Positions 6,930-15,578 of a DNA stretch of 64,000 bases are shown piece after piece. The position numbers were made by a program, and so were the translations under genes. The first letter of the stretch is position 1; the number at the start of each line of letters is the position of its first letter. Origin of the DNA: Clostridiales bacterium (GTDB taxonomy: Bacteria; Bacillota; Clostridia; Peptostreptococcales; Anaerovoracaceae); contig DUTT01000052.1 of the NCBI GenBank assembly GCA_012841925.1, positions 1-64,000 of the forward strand. The letters are read 5' to 3'. The notes beneath the pieces are model-generated. The model had not been told where the DNA came from, ran no database searches, and worked only from the letters and a program-made list of their open reading frames with translations.

Positions 6930-9566
6930 ATGAATGTAACTCCCATGATGCAGCAATACCTGAGCATCAAAGAACAACATAAAGATTGCATCCTTTTTTT
7001 TCGGCTGGGAGATTTTTACGAAATGTTCTTCGAAGATGCGATCATCGCTTCCAGGGATATGGAGATAACGCTGACCAGGCGGGCCAGCGGGGGCGAAGAG
7101 CAGGCACCGATGTGCGGCGTTCCCTATCATGCAGCTGACGGCTATATCGCCAAACTCATCGATAAGGGTCACAAAGTCGCCATCTGCGAACAGGTCGAAG
7201 ATCCCGCGCAGGCAAAGGGCATCGTCCGGCGCGAAGTCGTGCGCATCGTAACGCCCGGAACGCTGTTGAGCCAGAGCATGCTGACCGCAAGCGAAAACAA
7301 CTACCTGGCTTCTCTGTATACAAGCGAAAATGGAACGGGTCTGGCATACTGCGATATTTCGACCGGCGAATTCTCAGCCGTGCAGTTTTCGGAGGACAAA
7401 GATGCGAGCAGCATCCGGGCCGAACTCGTAAAAATTGCTGCGAGGGAGATCCTGATCAATGCGATTGACCCGGAGGAGCTTTTGCTTCCAGACGGGTTTC
7501 TGGTTTCCGACACGGCGCTGCTCACACCGGGGAAGACCGAGTACTATGCAGAAAATCTCTGCCGGCGAGCCATCCAAAATCAGTTTGATACCAAAAACGA
7601 ACGCAGCCTCGGACTGGGGCTCGATGAGGCACCGCTTCTGTTTTATGCGACGGGTGGGCTGCTCAATTACCTGAACGAAACGCAGAAGCAGCACCTGCGG
7701 CACATGAGAAGCATTCGAATCTACAGCACGGATTCGCACATGACGCTGGATCCGGCCACGCTTCGTCACCTGGAAATTACGGAATCAATTGAGGATCGCA
7801 GGAACGGCTCGCTGCTGTCGATTCTCGATAAGACCGGCACCGCTATGGGTTCAAGGAAAATGAAGCAGTGGCTCAGAGAGCCTCTCATTTCTAAAGATGA
7901 AATCGACGCCAGGCTCGATGCCGTCTCTTCGCTGCTGGAGCAGCCTCTCTGCCTCAACAACATCCGGGAAGCTCTTAAAGGACTGTACGACTTCGAGCGC
8001 CTGTGTGCAAGAATCGCCTGCGGGACGGCCAACGGACGGGATCTGATCGCCCTGAAGTCTTCGATTCGTCATCTGCCCGATATAAAAGCCGAACTTCAAT
8101 CGACCGGCGATCCGCTCCTTGCTGCATACGACGAATCCATCGACCCGCTTTCGGATGTGTACGAACTCATCGACACGTCAATCGAAGAAGAACCGCCCGT
8201 TGCGGTGCGGGAGGGAGACTTGATCCGCCCCGGGTATTCGCAAGAGCTCGACGAACTCAAAGAATCCATTCGGGAAGGGCGCGAGTGGATCGCTTCGCTG
8301 GAGCCTGCCGAGCGCGAGCGCACCGGTATCCGGAGCTTAAAAGTTGGCTATAACAAAGTGTTCGGCTATTACATCGATGTGAGCAAAGCCAACACAGCGC
8401 TGGTCCCCGAACACTACATCCGCAAGCAGACGCTTGTAAACAGCGAGCGATACATTACGCAGGAACTCAAAGAGATCGAAACCGTCGTTCTGAGCGCCGA
8501 GACCGGCATCAACGAGCTGGAGTACCGCCTGTTTACCGAAATCAGGCTGGCGATTGCCGAGTGGATACCGGTTATACAGAAGACAGCAGCTGCGGCGGCC
8601 GCAGTCGATGTGCTGGCGTCGTTTGCCGATGTTTCGGGTAAACTGGGTTATGCAAAGCCTGTTATTACAGCCGGTGACCGCATCGAAATCCGCAAAGGCC
8701 GGCACGCGGTAATCGAACAGACCATCAAAGACGGCGTGTTTGTCTCCAATGATCTCTATATGGACCGCGCTGAGTCCAGCCTGCTTTTGATTACCGGTCC
8801 GAATATGTCTGGAAAATCTACCTATATGAGGCAGCTCGCCCTCATCGTGCTCCTGGCTCAGGCCGGCTGTTTTGTGCCTGCGGAAAGCGCGGAAATCGGC
8901 CTTTGCGACCGCATCTACACGCGGATCGGCGCATCGGATAACATCGCGCAGGGGCAGAGCACATTTTACGTGGAAATGTCGGAACTCGCCCATATTTTGC
9001 ACACGGCAACCGAGCGGAGCCTCGTGATCCTCGACGAAATCGGGCGCGGAACGAGCACATACGACGGACTGTCCATCGCCTGGGCCGTATGCGAACACCT
9101 GACGAGGCCGGAAAAGCGGATCCGGACGCTGTTTGCGACCCACTATCATGAACTGACTTCGCTGTCTGAGGTGTTTCCGGGTCTGCGAAATCTGAATGTC
9201 GATGTGACTGAGACGGACGGAACGATCGTTTTCCTGCACAAGATCGTCGAAGGCAGCGCGAGCCGAAGCTATGGCATCCACGTCGCAAGGCTTGCCGGCG
9301 TGCCGGAGTCCGTTCTGATGACAGCTGCACGAAAGCTGGACGAACTGGAGCAACTGGATCGGAGCGGAGAGAGCGATAAGCTGATGCGTTCAGCGCTTTC
9401 CGGTGGGCCGGACGGACAGATCAGCCTGTTTGAGATCCAACCCTGCCCTGTCGCAGACCGACTTGCAGACCGGCTGGAAACCCTGGATCCGATGCACATT
9501 ACTCCGGCTGCTGCCATCGAGCTGCTGCAGGAATTGAAAGAACTGGCAAAGGAGCGGACACGATGA
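6930..9566 (+). CDS. mutS: DNA mismatch repair ATPase MutS
   Basis: 878 residues, MutS1 type. The mismatch-binding domain carries the Phe-x-Glu motif in FRLGDFYEMFFEDA near residue 30. The ATPase has Walker A GPNMSGKST (about 625-633), then a helix-turn segment with ASDNIAQGQSTFYVEMSE, the Walker B region LVILDEIGRGTSTYDG and THYHELTSL. Recognises mismatches and recruits MutL. Four-base overlap with mutL (ATGA) fits co-expression. Confidence 0.97.
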   Translation: MNVTPMMQQYLSIKEQHKDCILFFRLGDFYEMFFEDAIIASRDMEITLTRRASGGEEQAPMCGVPYHAADGYIAKLIDKGHKVAICEQVEDPAQAKGIVRREVVRIVTPGTLLSQSMLTASENNYLASLYTSENGTGLAYCDISTGEFSAVQFSEDKDASSIRAELVKIAAREILINAIDPEELLLPDGFLVSDTALLTPGKTEYYAENLCRRAIQNQFDTKNERSLGLGLDEAPLLFYATGGLLNYLNETQKQHLRHMRSIRIYSTDSHMTLDPATLRHLEITESIEDRRNGSLLSILDKTGTAMGSRKMKQWLREPLISKDEIDARLDAVSSLLEQPLCLNNIREALKGLYDFERLCARIACGTANGRDLIALKSSIRHLPDIKAELQSTGDPLLAAYDESIDPLSDVYELIDTSIEEEPPVAVREGDLIRPGYSQELDELKESIREGREWIASLEPAERERTGIRSLKVGYNKVFGYYIDVSKANTALVPEHYIRKQTLVNSERYITQELKEIETVVLSAETGINELEYRLFTEIRLAIAEWIPVIQKTAAAAAAVDVLASFADVSGKLGYAKPVITAGDRIEIRKGRHAVIEQTIKDGVFVSNDLYMDRAESSLLLITGPNMSGKSTYMRQLALIVLLAQAGCFVPAESAEIGLCDRIYTRIGASDNIAQGQSTFYVEMSELAHILHTATERSLVILDEIGRGTSTYDGLSIAWAVCEHLTRPEKRIRTLFATHYHELTSLSEVFPGLRNLNVDVTETDGTIVFLHKIVEGSASRSYGIHVARLAGVPESVLMTAARKLDELEQLDRSGESDKLMRSALSGGPDGQISLFEIQPCPVADRLADRLETLDPMHITPAAAIELLQELKELAKERTR

Positions 9567-11383
9567 GCGACACTCGTAAAATCCGGGCACTGCCCAGGCA
9601 TATTTCCGATAAGATCGCTGCAGGCGAAGTAGTGGAGCGGCCGCTGTCAATCGTGAAAGAACTGCTGGAAAACGCCGTAGACGCCGGGGCGGACTCGATC
9701 GTCGTCGAGATTCGAAACGGTGGCAAATCGTACATCCGGGTGACGGACAACGGCAGCGGGATTCGCGAAGAGGATGCCGACCTCGTATTTCTGCGCTATG
9801 CCACGAGCAAAATAGAATCCGCAAGCGATCTGGAGGCCATCGGCACGCTCGGATTCCGGGGCGAAGCGCTGGCCAGCATTGCGGCGGTATCCTGCGTGGA
9901 GCTGATCACAAAGACGAGCGATGCGAAGACTGGAATCCGGATTCGAGCCTCGGGCGGCGATATCGAAGACATTTCGAAGACCGGTGCGGAGGAGGGGACG
10001 ACTGTCATCGTCACCGATTTGTTTTACAATACGCCGGCCAGAAGAGAATTTATGCGTACGGACGGAGTGGAAAGCGCTGCCATCATCGATTATCTCTCTA
10101 AAATGGCGATCGCTTATCCCTCGATTCGCTTGAGGCTCATCAGCAACGGAACGATTTTGTTTTCGACCCGGGGCAGGGGAGATGTGGTCGAAAATATCCT
10201 TACAGTCTACAGCAAGCAGACAGCGCTGGGCCTTCTGCCCGTTGCGAGTGCGGACGAGGCGAGGGATTTTCGCATCCGCGGTCTCGTCAGCCGGCCCGAC
10301 GCGGCCCGCAGCAACCGGAAGTTTCAGATCTATTTCGTCAACGGCCGCTGGATACGCAGCAGCACCATCGACGCGGCGCTTGCCGACGCCTATTCGGATA
10401 AACTCGACCGGGGGCGCTTTCCGGCTGCGTTTCTGTTCCTCGACCTGCCGCCATCCACGCTGGATGTGAACATTCATCCGAACAAGACAGAAATTCGATT
10501 TCTGGAAGAAGCTCCCGTTCGTGAGTTCATCGTGCGCAGCCTCCGCAAAAGCCTGCTCGGAGAGCTGGCTGCAGCCCCGATCGGCCGCCTGGAGTCGTCA
10601 CAGGCACCCGAAGCGCCCCACGAAATGTCTTTGAAAGATAACGTAATATATATATCGTCAACCGAAGAGGATAATCGCTTTAAACAAGTGATTTCCGAAC
10701 ATATATCAGCGAAGGAAGACGCGGATATCTTTGCAACAGGCAGTGAAAATTTGGATTTCACGTCCGAAACGCAGCAGGAGATTCCATCTCCGGAACGATT
10801 CCAGTTTTCCACACTGTCGATTCTTGGAACGGTCTTTGGCGGCTACATCCTGGCCGGCGATGTGGATACGCTCGTCGTTGTCGATGCTCACGCTGCGCAC
10901 GAGCGGGTTCTCTACGAAGAAGCGAGGGGCGCTTACAGATCGAACGGGAGCTGCGAGAGTCAGCTGATGATGACACCCTGGATTGCAGAGATACCACTCG
11001 ATCTGGTGCAGCTCGCTCCCGGTCGCTTGACACTCCTTCAGGGTCTGGGATACGATATTGAGGAATTCGGCCCCAGGGAGTTTATCATCCGTGCAATCCC
11101 GGCCTACATGACAACCGGGGAGGCGGAATCGTTTGCACAGATTGTACTCAACAGCGAACCCGGGGCGCATATCGAAGATCCGGCGCGCGAAGCGGATCGG
11201 CTGATTATGCAGGCCTGCAGAGATGCGGTAAAAGTGACGAAGAAGCTGGAAACTGAAGAGATTCGTGGTTTGTTCCGCTCTTTGGATCAAGCTGAAAATC
11301 CCTTCCACTGTCCTCATGGACGTCCGACTTTCCTGAAGCTTTCGCTTGCGGATGTGGAAAAGATGTTTGGGCGCACGCGATGA
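9563..11383 (+). CDS. mutL: DNA mismatch repair endonuclease MutL
   Basis: 606 residues. N-terminal GHKL ATPase: ELLENAVDAGA, VTDNGSGI, ATSKI, GFRGEALASI. A variable linker (about 335-410) leads to the C-terminal dimerisation/nuclease domain. The endonuclease motif DQHA(x)2E(x)4E reads DAHAAHERVLYE at about 440-451, so Gln is Ala but the metal-binding Asp, His and Glu residues remain; ACRDAV and CPHGRPT (about 583) complete the site. This fits the nicking type of MutL used by bacteria without MutH. Overlaps mutS and miaA by 4 bases each. Confidence 0.96.
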   Translation: MSDTRKIRALPRHISDKIAAGEVVERPLSIVKELLENAVDAGADSIVVEIRNGGKSYIRVTDNGSGIREEDADLVFLRYATSKIESASDLEAIGTLGFRGEALASIAAVSCVELITKTSDAKTGIRIRASGGDIEDISKTGAEEGTTVIVTDLFYNTPARREFMRTDGVESAAIIDYLSKMAIAYPSIRLRLISNGTILFSTRGRGDVVENILTVYSKQTALGLLPVASADEARDFRIRGLVSRPDAARSNRKFQIYFVNGRWIRSSTIDAALADAYSDKLDRGRFPAAFLFLDLPPSTLDVNIHPNKTEIRFLEEAPVREFIVRSLRKSLLGELAAAPIGRLESSQAPEAPHEMSLKDNVIYISSTEEDNRFKQVISEHISAKEDADIFATGSENLDFTSETQQEIPSPERFQFSTLSILGTVFGGYILAGDVDTLVVVDAHAAHERVLYEEARGAYRSNGSCESQLMMTPWIAEIPLDLVQLAPGRLTLLQGLGYDIEEFGPREFIIRAIPAYMTTGEAESFAQIVLNSEPGAHIEDPAREADRLIMQACRDAVKVTKKLETEEIRGLFRSLDQAENPFHCPHGRPTFLKLSLADVEKMFGRTR

Positions 11384-12321
11384 AAACCGTCGTGTTTGTC
11401 GTCGGACCGACGGCCAGCGGTAAAACGGACTACGCCATCCGAATCGCACAGCGATACGGGGGAGAAATCGTGTCGGCGGATTCCATGCAGGTATACCGCC
11501 ACATGGACATCGGTACGGCGAAGCCGACTCCGGCACAGCGGGCGCTCGTACCGCACCATCTGGTCGATTTTGCGGATCCGGCCGCTCCGTTTTCGGTTGC
11601 CGACTACAAAGCTCTTGCGGAAACCTGCTTCGACGAACTGTTTGCGCGTGACACGCTCCCCGTCGTATGCGGAGGGACTGGTCTGTACGTCAGCGCACTT
11701 CTGTACGATATGGATTTCTCCGCTGCTCCGGGGCAGCGGGTAGAGCGGGATGCTCTTTATGAGGAACTTGCACAAGGCGACCCGAAAGCGCTGCACGATC
11801 AACTGCGTACGCTCGATCCAAAAGCAGCCGAACTCATCCACCCCAACAACGTCAAGCGCGTTTTGCGGGCCATCGAACGGCTCCGGAGCGGTCAGGAATC
11901 GCAACTGCAGCCGTATACCGAAGCGACCGGACGTATCACGCAGCGCTTTAAACCCATTCTCATCGGGCTACGGCGCGACCGCCCGGCTCTGATCCGGCGC
12001 ATCGACGAACGGGTCGACGCTTTTATACAGCAGGGACTGGTCGACGAAGTCGCCCGCCTGCTCGCATCGGGGCTTACGGCAGAGGATACGGCGATGAAGG
12101 GAATCGGCTACAAGGAACTGATTCCGCACCTACAGGGCGAGGTGACGCTAACGATGGCCGTCGAATCGATCAAAATTCATACCCGGCAGTACGCGAAGAG
12201 ACAGATGACGTGGTTCCGCAGACTGGACGGCATGCGCTGGTTTTCCCTGGAGCGCGATGAGTGCGAGCCGCCGGTTCTGGAAGAGATGGTCGCTTACATC
12301 GACAGCGAAATGACCCGGTAA
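11380..12321 (+). CDS. miaA: tRNA dimethylallyltransferase MiaA
   Basis: 313 residues. Transfers dimethylallyl from DMAPP to A37 of tRNAs reading UNN codons. P-loop GPTASGKTDYA at residues 8-18, then VSADSMQVYRHMDIGTAKPT, the DFADP motif, GGTGLYVSALL, and the C-terminal QYAKRQMTWFR, all diagnostic. Located after mutL as in many bacteria; it uses the DMAPP made by the isoprenoid pathway encoded upstream in the same operon. The usual next gene, hfq, is absent here. Confidence 0.97.
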   Translation: MKTVVFVVGPTASGKTDYAIRIAQRYGGEIVSADSMQVYRHMDIGTAKPTPAQRALVPHHLVDFADPAAPFSVADYKALAETCFDELFARDTLPVVCGGTGLYVSALLYDMDFSAAPGQRVERDALYEELAQGDPKALHDQLRTLDPKAAELIHPNNVKRVLRAIERLRSGQESQLQPYTEATGRITQRFKPILIGLRRDRPALIRRIDERVDAFIQQGLVDEVARLLASGLTAEDTAMKGIGYKELIPHLQGEVTLTMAVESIKIHTRQYAKRQMTWFRRLDGMRWFSLERDECEPPVLEEMVAYIDSEMTR

Positions 12322-12390
12322 AACGGCTCATCGCAAGCGGATTGCCGTTTAGGCAACACCGAGCGGCACAGAGGCAATGCAGAGACAACG

Positions 12391-13542
12391 ATGAAAGAAG
12401 TTCGAATACACAACAAGTCGGCCAAGCCCGACAATATCATCGAGAAGGAGCATAAGATCTTCGAGCAGTGCGAGGCGATTGAGCGCGAGCTGCCCTCGTG
12501 GCTCAGAGGCTATTTCGCGTATTTGAGAAACAACCTGCTTCCGATGTCCAGGCTGGCATATCTGCGCGATACGCGCTTCTTCTGCCGGTACCTGGTGCGG
12601 GAAACGCAGATTCAGGAAGAAATTTCCGATACCCGTAGCCTCACGCCCGAACACTTCGACCAGCTCACCGCCGTCGATGTCAACATATATATCGATTACC
12701 TGAGACGCTATAAAGTCGAAACCGGAGACAGCATCACTGTCTACGAAAACGACCGCAGTTCGCTGGCCCGGAGGAAATCGACCGTTTCGGTGCTGTTCAA
12801 GTATCTGTACAGAGACGGTCTGGTGACCCGCAACATCACAGACGGGTTTGATCCCATCCGCCTGCCCAAAGCCGGCGAACGCGAGATTAAAGCGCTGCAG
12901 GATGACGAAGTGATGCGCATGCTCGACGCCGTGGAGCAGGGGAGTGGACTCACAAAATCCGAACGCACATACTGGAAAAAAACGAAGTATCGCGACAAGC
13001 TGATCCTGCTTCTGCTCGTAACGTACGGACTTCGCCTGTCTGAACTGCAGCAGCTGAATGTTTCGTCGTTCAATTTCGAACGCGGCGAGTTCCTCGTATA
13101 CCGAAAGCGCGCCAAGGAGTCCGCGATGCCCATCAATCGAACCATCACCAATGCTTTTAACGATTATGTAACGCTGGAGCGCCCTGCAGACGACGCACTG
13201 CATCCGGACCACGCCGATGCATTGCTCCTCTCGCTGCAGCAGACCCGTCTGACAGACCGGCAAATCCGTCAGATTGTTAAAAAATATACATCTATATCGC
13301 TGGGAACCAGCAGAAAACAGGGGTACAGCCCCCACAAGCTCCGGGCAACGGCCGCGACGTCGCTCATCGGCCGGGGACATTCTATTTTCGATGTGCAGGA
13401 GCTGATGGATCACGACCACGTGAGCACCACACAGCTGTACGCAGCGCACAGGCTGCACGCCAAACGGGAGCTGATTAAGGATTTTGAGTGGGAAGAACCC
13501 GACGCGCGCAGCGGACGATCGACAGAAACGGAAGAGAAATAA
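12391..13542 (+). CDS. tyrosine recombinase, XerS-like
   Basis: 383 residues. N-terminal SAM-like DNA-binding domain (about 25-160, with SWLRGYFAYLRNNL and RLAYLRDTRFFCRYLV) and C-terminal catalytic domain. Catalytic set complete: Arg215 (YGLRLSEL), Lys in YRKRAKES, His315 and Arg318 (HKLR), His341 (MDHDH) and nucleophile Tyr350 (STTQLY). The N-terminal pattern and length resemble the single-recombinase XerS of streptococci more than paired XerC/XerD, so a role in dimer resolution is plausible; an integrase is the alternative, but no element borders it. Sits in the miaA-ynbB gap where hfq is often found. Only weak ribosome site before the ATG. Confidence 0.8.
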   Translation: MKEVRIHNKSAKPDNIIEKEHKIFEQCEAIERELPSWLRGYFAYLRNNLLPMSRLAYLRDTRFFCRYLVRETQIQEEISDTRSLTPEHFDQLTAVDVNIYIDYLRRYKVETGDSITVYENDRSSLARRKSTVSVLFKYLYRDGLVTRNITDGFDPIRLPKAGEREIKALQDDEVMRMLDAVEQGSGLTKSERTYWKKTKYRDKLILLLLVTYGLRLSELQQLNVSSFNFERGEFLVYRKRAKESAMPINRTITNAFNDYVTLERPADDALHPDHADALLLSLQQTRLTDRQIRQIVKKYTSISLGTSRKQGYSPHKLRATAATSLIGRGHSIFDVQELMDHDHVSTTQLYAAHRLHAKRELIKDFEWEEPDARSGRSTETEEK

Positions 13543-13546
13543 CGCG

Positions 13547-14842
13547 ATGGACAATGAGACAAAAGCCTACCTTCGGGAACAGTTCGGGATTCCGGGCTGG
13601 ATCATCGAGTTGACGCAAGCCTCCGAGAGCAAACTCTCCGAGGTTTTTCAACGCCTGGACGACATCGGTGCGTACAATCAATACAAAGTTCTGTCTGCAT
13701 TTCAGGAGTGCCGGATCCAGGATCTGCACTTCGGCTGGAATACCGGTTACGGCTACGATGATCCCGGCCGTGCGGCGCTCGAAAAGCTGTACGCGACCGT
13801 ATTCGGAGCACAGGCGGCACTTGTGCGGCCGACGATTGTCAGCGGAACCCACGCGCTTGCATCCGTATACTTCGGCATTTTGCGCCCGGGTGACGAGCTG
13901 ATGTACTGTAGCGGCAGGCCCTACGATACGATGGAAACCATCATCGGCCTCGGCGAGGCCGGGCAGGGGTCTTTGAACGAATTCGGCATTACCTATCGCT
14001 GCGTGGATGTAACGGAGGAAGGAGACATCGACATACCGGCCGTCGTTGAAGCGATTTCACCGGCCACCCGCATGGTATGTATACAAAGAGCAGCCGGTTA
14101 CTCGTTCAGGCAGCCCGTCGGCATCGACCGCATCCGCGAATGGGCAGCTGCGTGCAAGGCAAAGAAGCCGGATGTCCTGTGCATGGTCGACAACTGCTAC
14201 GGTGAGTTTACGGATCGGCTGGAGCCGACCGATGCGGGCGTGGACATCATGGCCGGATCGCTGATAAAGAATCCGGGCGGAGGGCTGGCGCTGTCGGGCG
14301 GATACATCGCCGGCCGCGAAGATCTGGTTCGTCAGGTATCCTATCGCGTAACGTCGCCGGGTATCGGCGGCGAGTGCGGGCTGACGTTCGGCCAGAGCCG
14401 CTCGATGTTTCAGGGGCTCTTTCTCGCACCGAACGTCGTGTGCGGTGCTATGAAAGGTGCCGCCCTGTGCGCAGCGGTCTTTCAGGCGCTCGGATACGAG
14501 GTCTGTCCGCTACCGGAATCTCAAAACCGCGATGTCATACAGGCCGTCCTCATGGGCGATGCCACCGCCGCCTCAACCTTTTGCGAAGGTGTGCAGAGCG
14601 CTTCGCCTGTAGATGCTCATATCCTCCCGATCGCCTGGGACATGCCGGGCTACGAAGACCCGGTGATCATGGCTGCCGGTGCATTCGTGCAGGGCTCTTC
14701 GATTGAGCTTTCCGCAGACGGACCGATGAGAGAGCCGTACATCGCATATTTTCAGGGCGGACTCACCTATGAACACGCGCGTTTCGGCGTTATGAAGACC
14801 GTTTCTCATCTGCAACACAAAGGAATCATCGATCCCAGATAA
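13547..14842 (+). CDS. ynbB: methionine gamma-lyase-like PLP enzyme (YnbB, aluminium-resistance family)
   Basis: 431 residues from ATG 13547 (GGAAGAG upstream); the longer in-frame start lies inside the recombinase gene. Fold-type I PLP enzyme of the Met_gamma_lyase/aluminium resistance family, next to miaA-hfq in many Bacillota. The Schiff-base lysine is likely Lys241 in GSLIKNPGGG; MVDNCYGEF supplies the PLP-pyridine Asp and RPTIVSGTHALA the phosphate loop. Physiological substrate is unclear in the family; a carbon-sulfur lyase activity is inferred from homology only. Last gene of the left operon; no terminator hairpin is visible before the SOS promoter that follows. Confidence 0.88.
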   Translation: MDNETKAYLREQFGIPGWIIELTQASESKLSEVFQRLDDIGAYNQYKVLSAFQECRIQDLHFGWNTGYGYDDPGRAALEKLYATVFGAQAALVRPTIVSGTHALASVYFGILRPGDELMYCSGRPYDTMETIIGLGEAGQGSLNEFGITYRCVDVTEEGDIDIPAVVEAISPATRMVCIQRAAGYSFRQPVGIDRIREWAAACKAKKPDVLCMVDNCYGEFTDRLEPTDAGVDIMAGSLIKNPGGGLALSGGYIAGREDLVRQVSYRVTSPGIGGECGLTFGQSRSMFQGLFLAPNVVCGAMKGAALCAAVFQALGYEVCPLPESQNRDVIQAVLMGDATAASTFCEGVQSASPVDAHILPIAWDMPGYEDPVIMAAGAFVQGSSIELSADGPMREPYIAYFQGGLTYEHARFGVMKTVSHLQHKGIIDPR

Positions 14843-14856
14843 GATCGAACACTTTT

Positions 14857-14870
14857 CGAACAAATGTTTA
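14857..14870. promoter_or_regulatory. LexA (SOS) box 1 of 3
   Basis: CGAACAAATGTTTA, matching the Gram-positive SOS core GAAC-N4-GTTY. It lies just upstream of the -35 of the yneA-like gene. Centres of the three boxes are 29 and 27 bases apart. Confidence 0.75.
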
Positions 14871-14878
14871 TTTTCTGC

Positions 14879-14907
14879 TTTACAAAGAACATACGTTCTG
14901 TTATGAT
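14879..14907 (+). promoter_or_regulatory. SigA-type promoter of the yneA-like gene
   Basis: TTTACA (14879-14884), 17-base spacer, TATGAT (14902-14907). The spacer contains LexA box 2, and box 3 covers the expected start of transcription, so bound LexA would exclude RNA polymerase. Confidence 0.85.
14886..14899. promoter_or_regulatory. LexA (SOS) box 2 of 3
   Basis: AGAACATACGTTCT, an almost perfect palindrome with core GAAC-N4-GTTC, placed between the -35 and -10 hexamers. Confidence 0.88.
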
Positions 14908-14912
14908 GATAG

Positions 14913-14926
14913 CGAACAAATGTTTG
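14913..14926. promoter_or_regulatory. LexA (SOS) box 3 of 3
   Basis: CGAACAAATGTTTG with core GAAC-N4-GTTT, immediately downstream of the -10 at the predicted transcription start. Confidence 0.85.
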
Positions 14927-14945
14927 CGAAAGGCAGGAAATAGTC

Positions 14946-15269
14946 ATGAAGCGACACAGAATCCGTTCACCGATTCGATTCATCGTGTTTGTAACCGTAC
15001 TCATCGTCGGAACCGTATTTGCCGTCGGCTCGTTTTTCGGATTTTTCGATGCAGCGAGCACAGAAACTCCGATGGCATTCGAATACCGGGTTCAGGCCGG
15101 AGATACGCTTTGGGATATCGCCGGACGTTTTGGAGACGGACGCACAGATCGCAGACAGGCGGTTTACGAAATCTGCAGGATGAACGATATCACCGCAGGA
15201 ACATTGCAGTCAGGCATGTCCATACTGATACCGGGCACAAATCCGGGCCGGATACAGACTGGGCTGTAA
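14946..15269 (+). CDS. YneA-like SOS cell-division suppressor (membrane-anchored LysM protein)
   Basis: 107 residues: basic N terminus (MKRHRIRSPIRF), one membrane helix at about 11-33, short linker, then one LysM domain from about residue 46 (YRVQAGDTLWDIAGRF, ending SGMSILIPG). This is the architecture of B. subtilis YneA, which is made during the SOS response and delays division; in that family LysM binds peptidoglycan outside the membrane. Three LexA boxes on its promoter support the same role. The ribosome site is GCAGGA 8 bases before the ATG. In many relatives lexA lies divergently beside this gene; it is not here. Sequence identity to YneA is only architectural, so the name is an inference. 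Confidence 0.82.
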   Translation: MKRHRIRSPIRFIVFVTVLIVGTVFAVGSFFGFFDAASTETPMAFEYRVQAGDTLWDIAGRFGDGRTDRRQAVYEICRMNDITAGTLQSGMSILIPGTNPGRIQTGL

Positions 15270-15541
15270 TAAAGGCGAAACTGCAGGTATCAACGGTCGG
15301 GAACATAAAATAAAACGCTTAAATCGACGATTAGAGCCTCGGTTTAGAATCGTTGAAATTTCAACGGTTAGAGGGCTTGCATTAATTAAATTGACCTTTG
15401 AAAGAGCGATTCGATTAAAATGCAACTCAACTGTTCCCAAAATTTATATTGTAGGAATAGTTATAGCTATTTTCAAGAGCCTCTATCCCGTTTGCCTCGA
15501 ACGAAGCGTTCGCATCCCCTCTTCATTATTCTTCGATAATA
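15270..15541. other. AT-rich intergenic region with palindromes, no gene seen
   Basis: About 270 bases, clearly richer in A and T than its surroundings. It holds a perfect 16-base palindrome, CGTTGAAATTTCAACG (15351-15366), an inverted repeat CGAACG-AAG-CGTTCG (15498-15512), and promoter-like hexamers on both strands. A reading frame starting at 15391 runs through the terminator at 15542 into the neighbouring gene on the wrong strand and is not credible. It may hold a small RNA or the remains of a lost gene. Confidence 0.5.
15448..15476 (-). promoter_or_regulatory. candidate orphan promoter on the minus strand
   Basis: Read on the minus strand: TTGAAA (15476-15471), 17-base spacer, TACAAT (15453-15448). 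It would fire leftwards toward the 3' end of the yneA-like gene with no coding region downstream, so it could drive a small or antisense RNA. Hexamers alone in AT-rich DNA are weak evidence. Confidence 0.4.
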
Positions 15542-15569
15542 AAAGACCCCCGATGGCCCGGGGGTCTTT
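15542..15569 (-). terminator. intrinsic terminator after the molybdoenzyme operon
   Basis: Perfect 10-base-pair stem AAAGACCCCC / GGGGGTCTTT with an 8-base loop, ten bases after the stop of the molybdoenzyme gene. T-rich bases follow on the minus strand (TCTTTTATTAT); the plus strand also reads a T run, so it may stop transcription both ways. Confidence 0.85.
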
Positions 15570-15578
15570 GCATTTACG

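Noticed and set aside
12391-13542. Integrase of a genomic island
   Set aside because: No attachment-site repeats, tRNA gene, or phage or conjugation genes flank it; the neighbours are a conserved housekeeping chain.
15498-15512. CGAACG-AAG-CGTTCG as a fourth LexA box
   Set aside because: The half-sites GAAC and GTTC are separated by five bases instead of four and no promoter is placed to use it.
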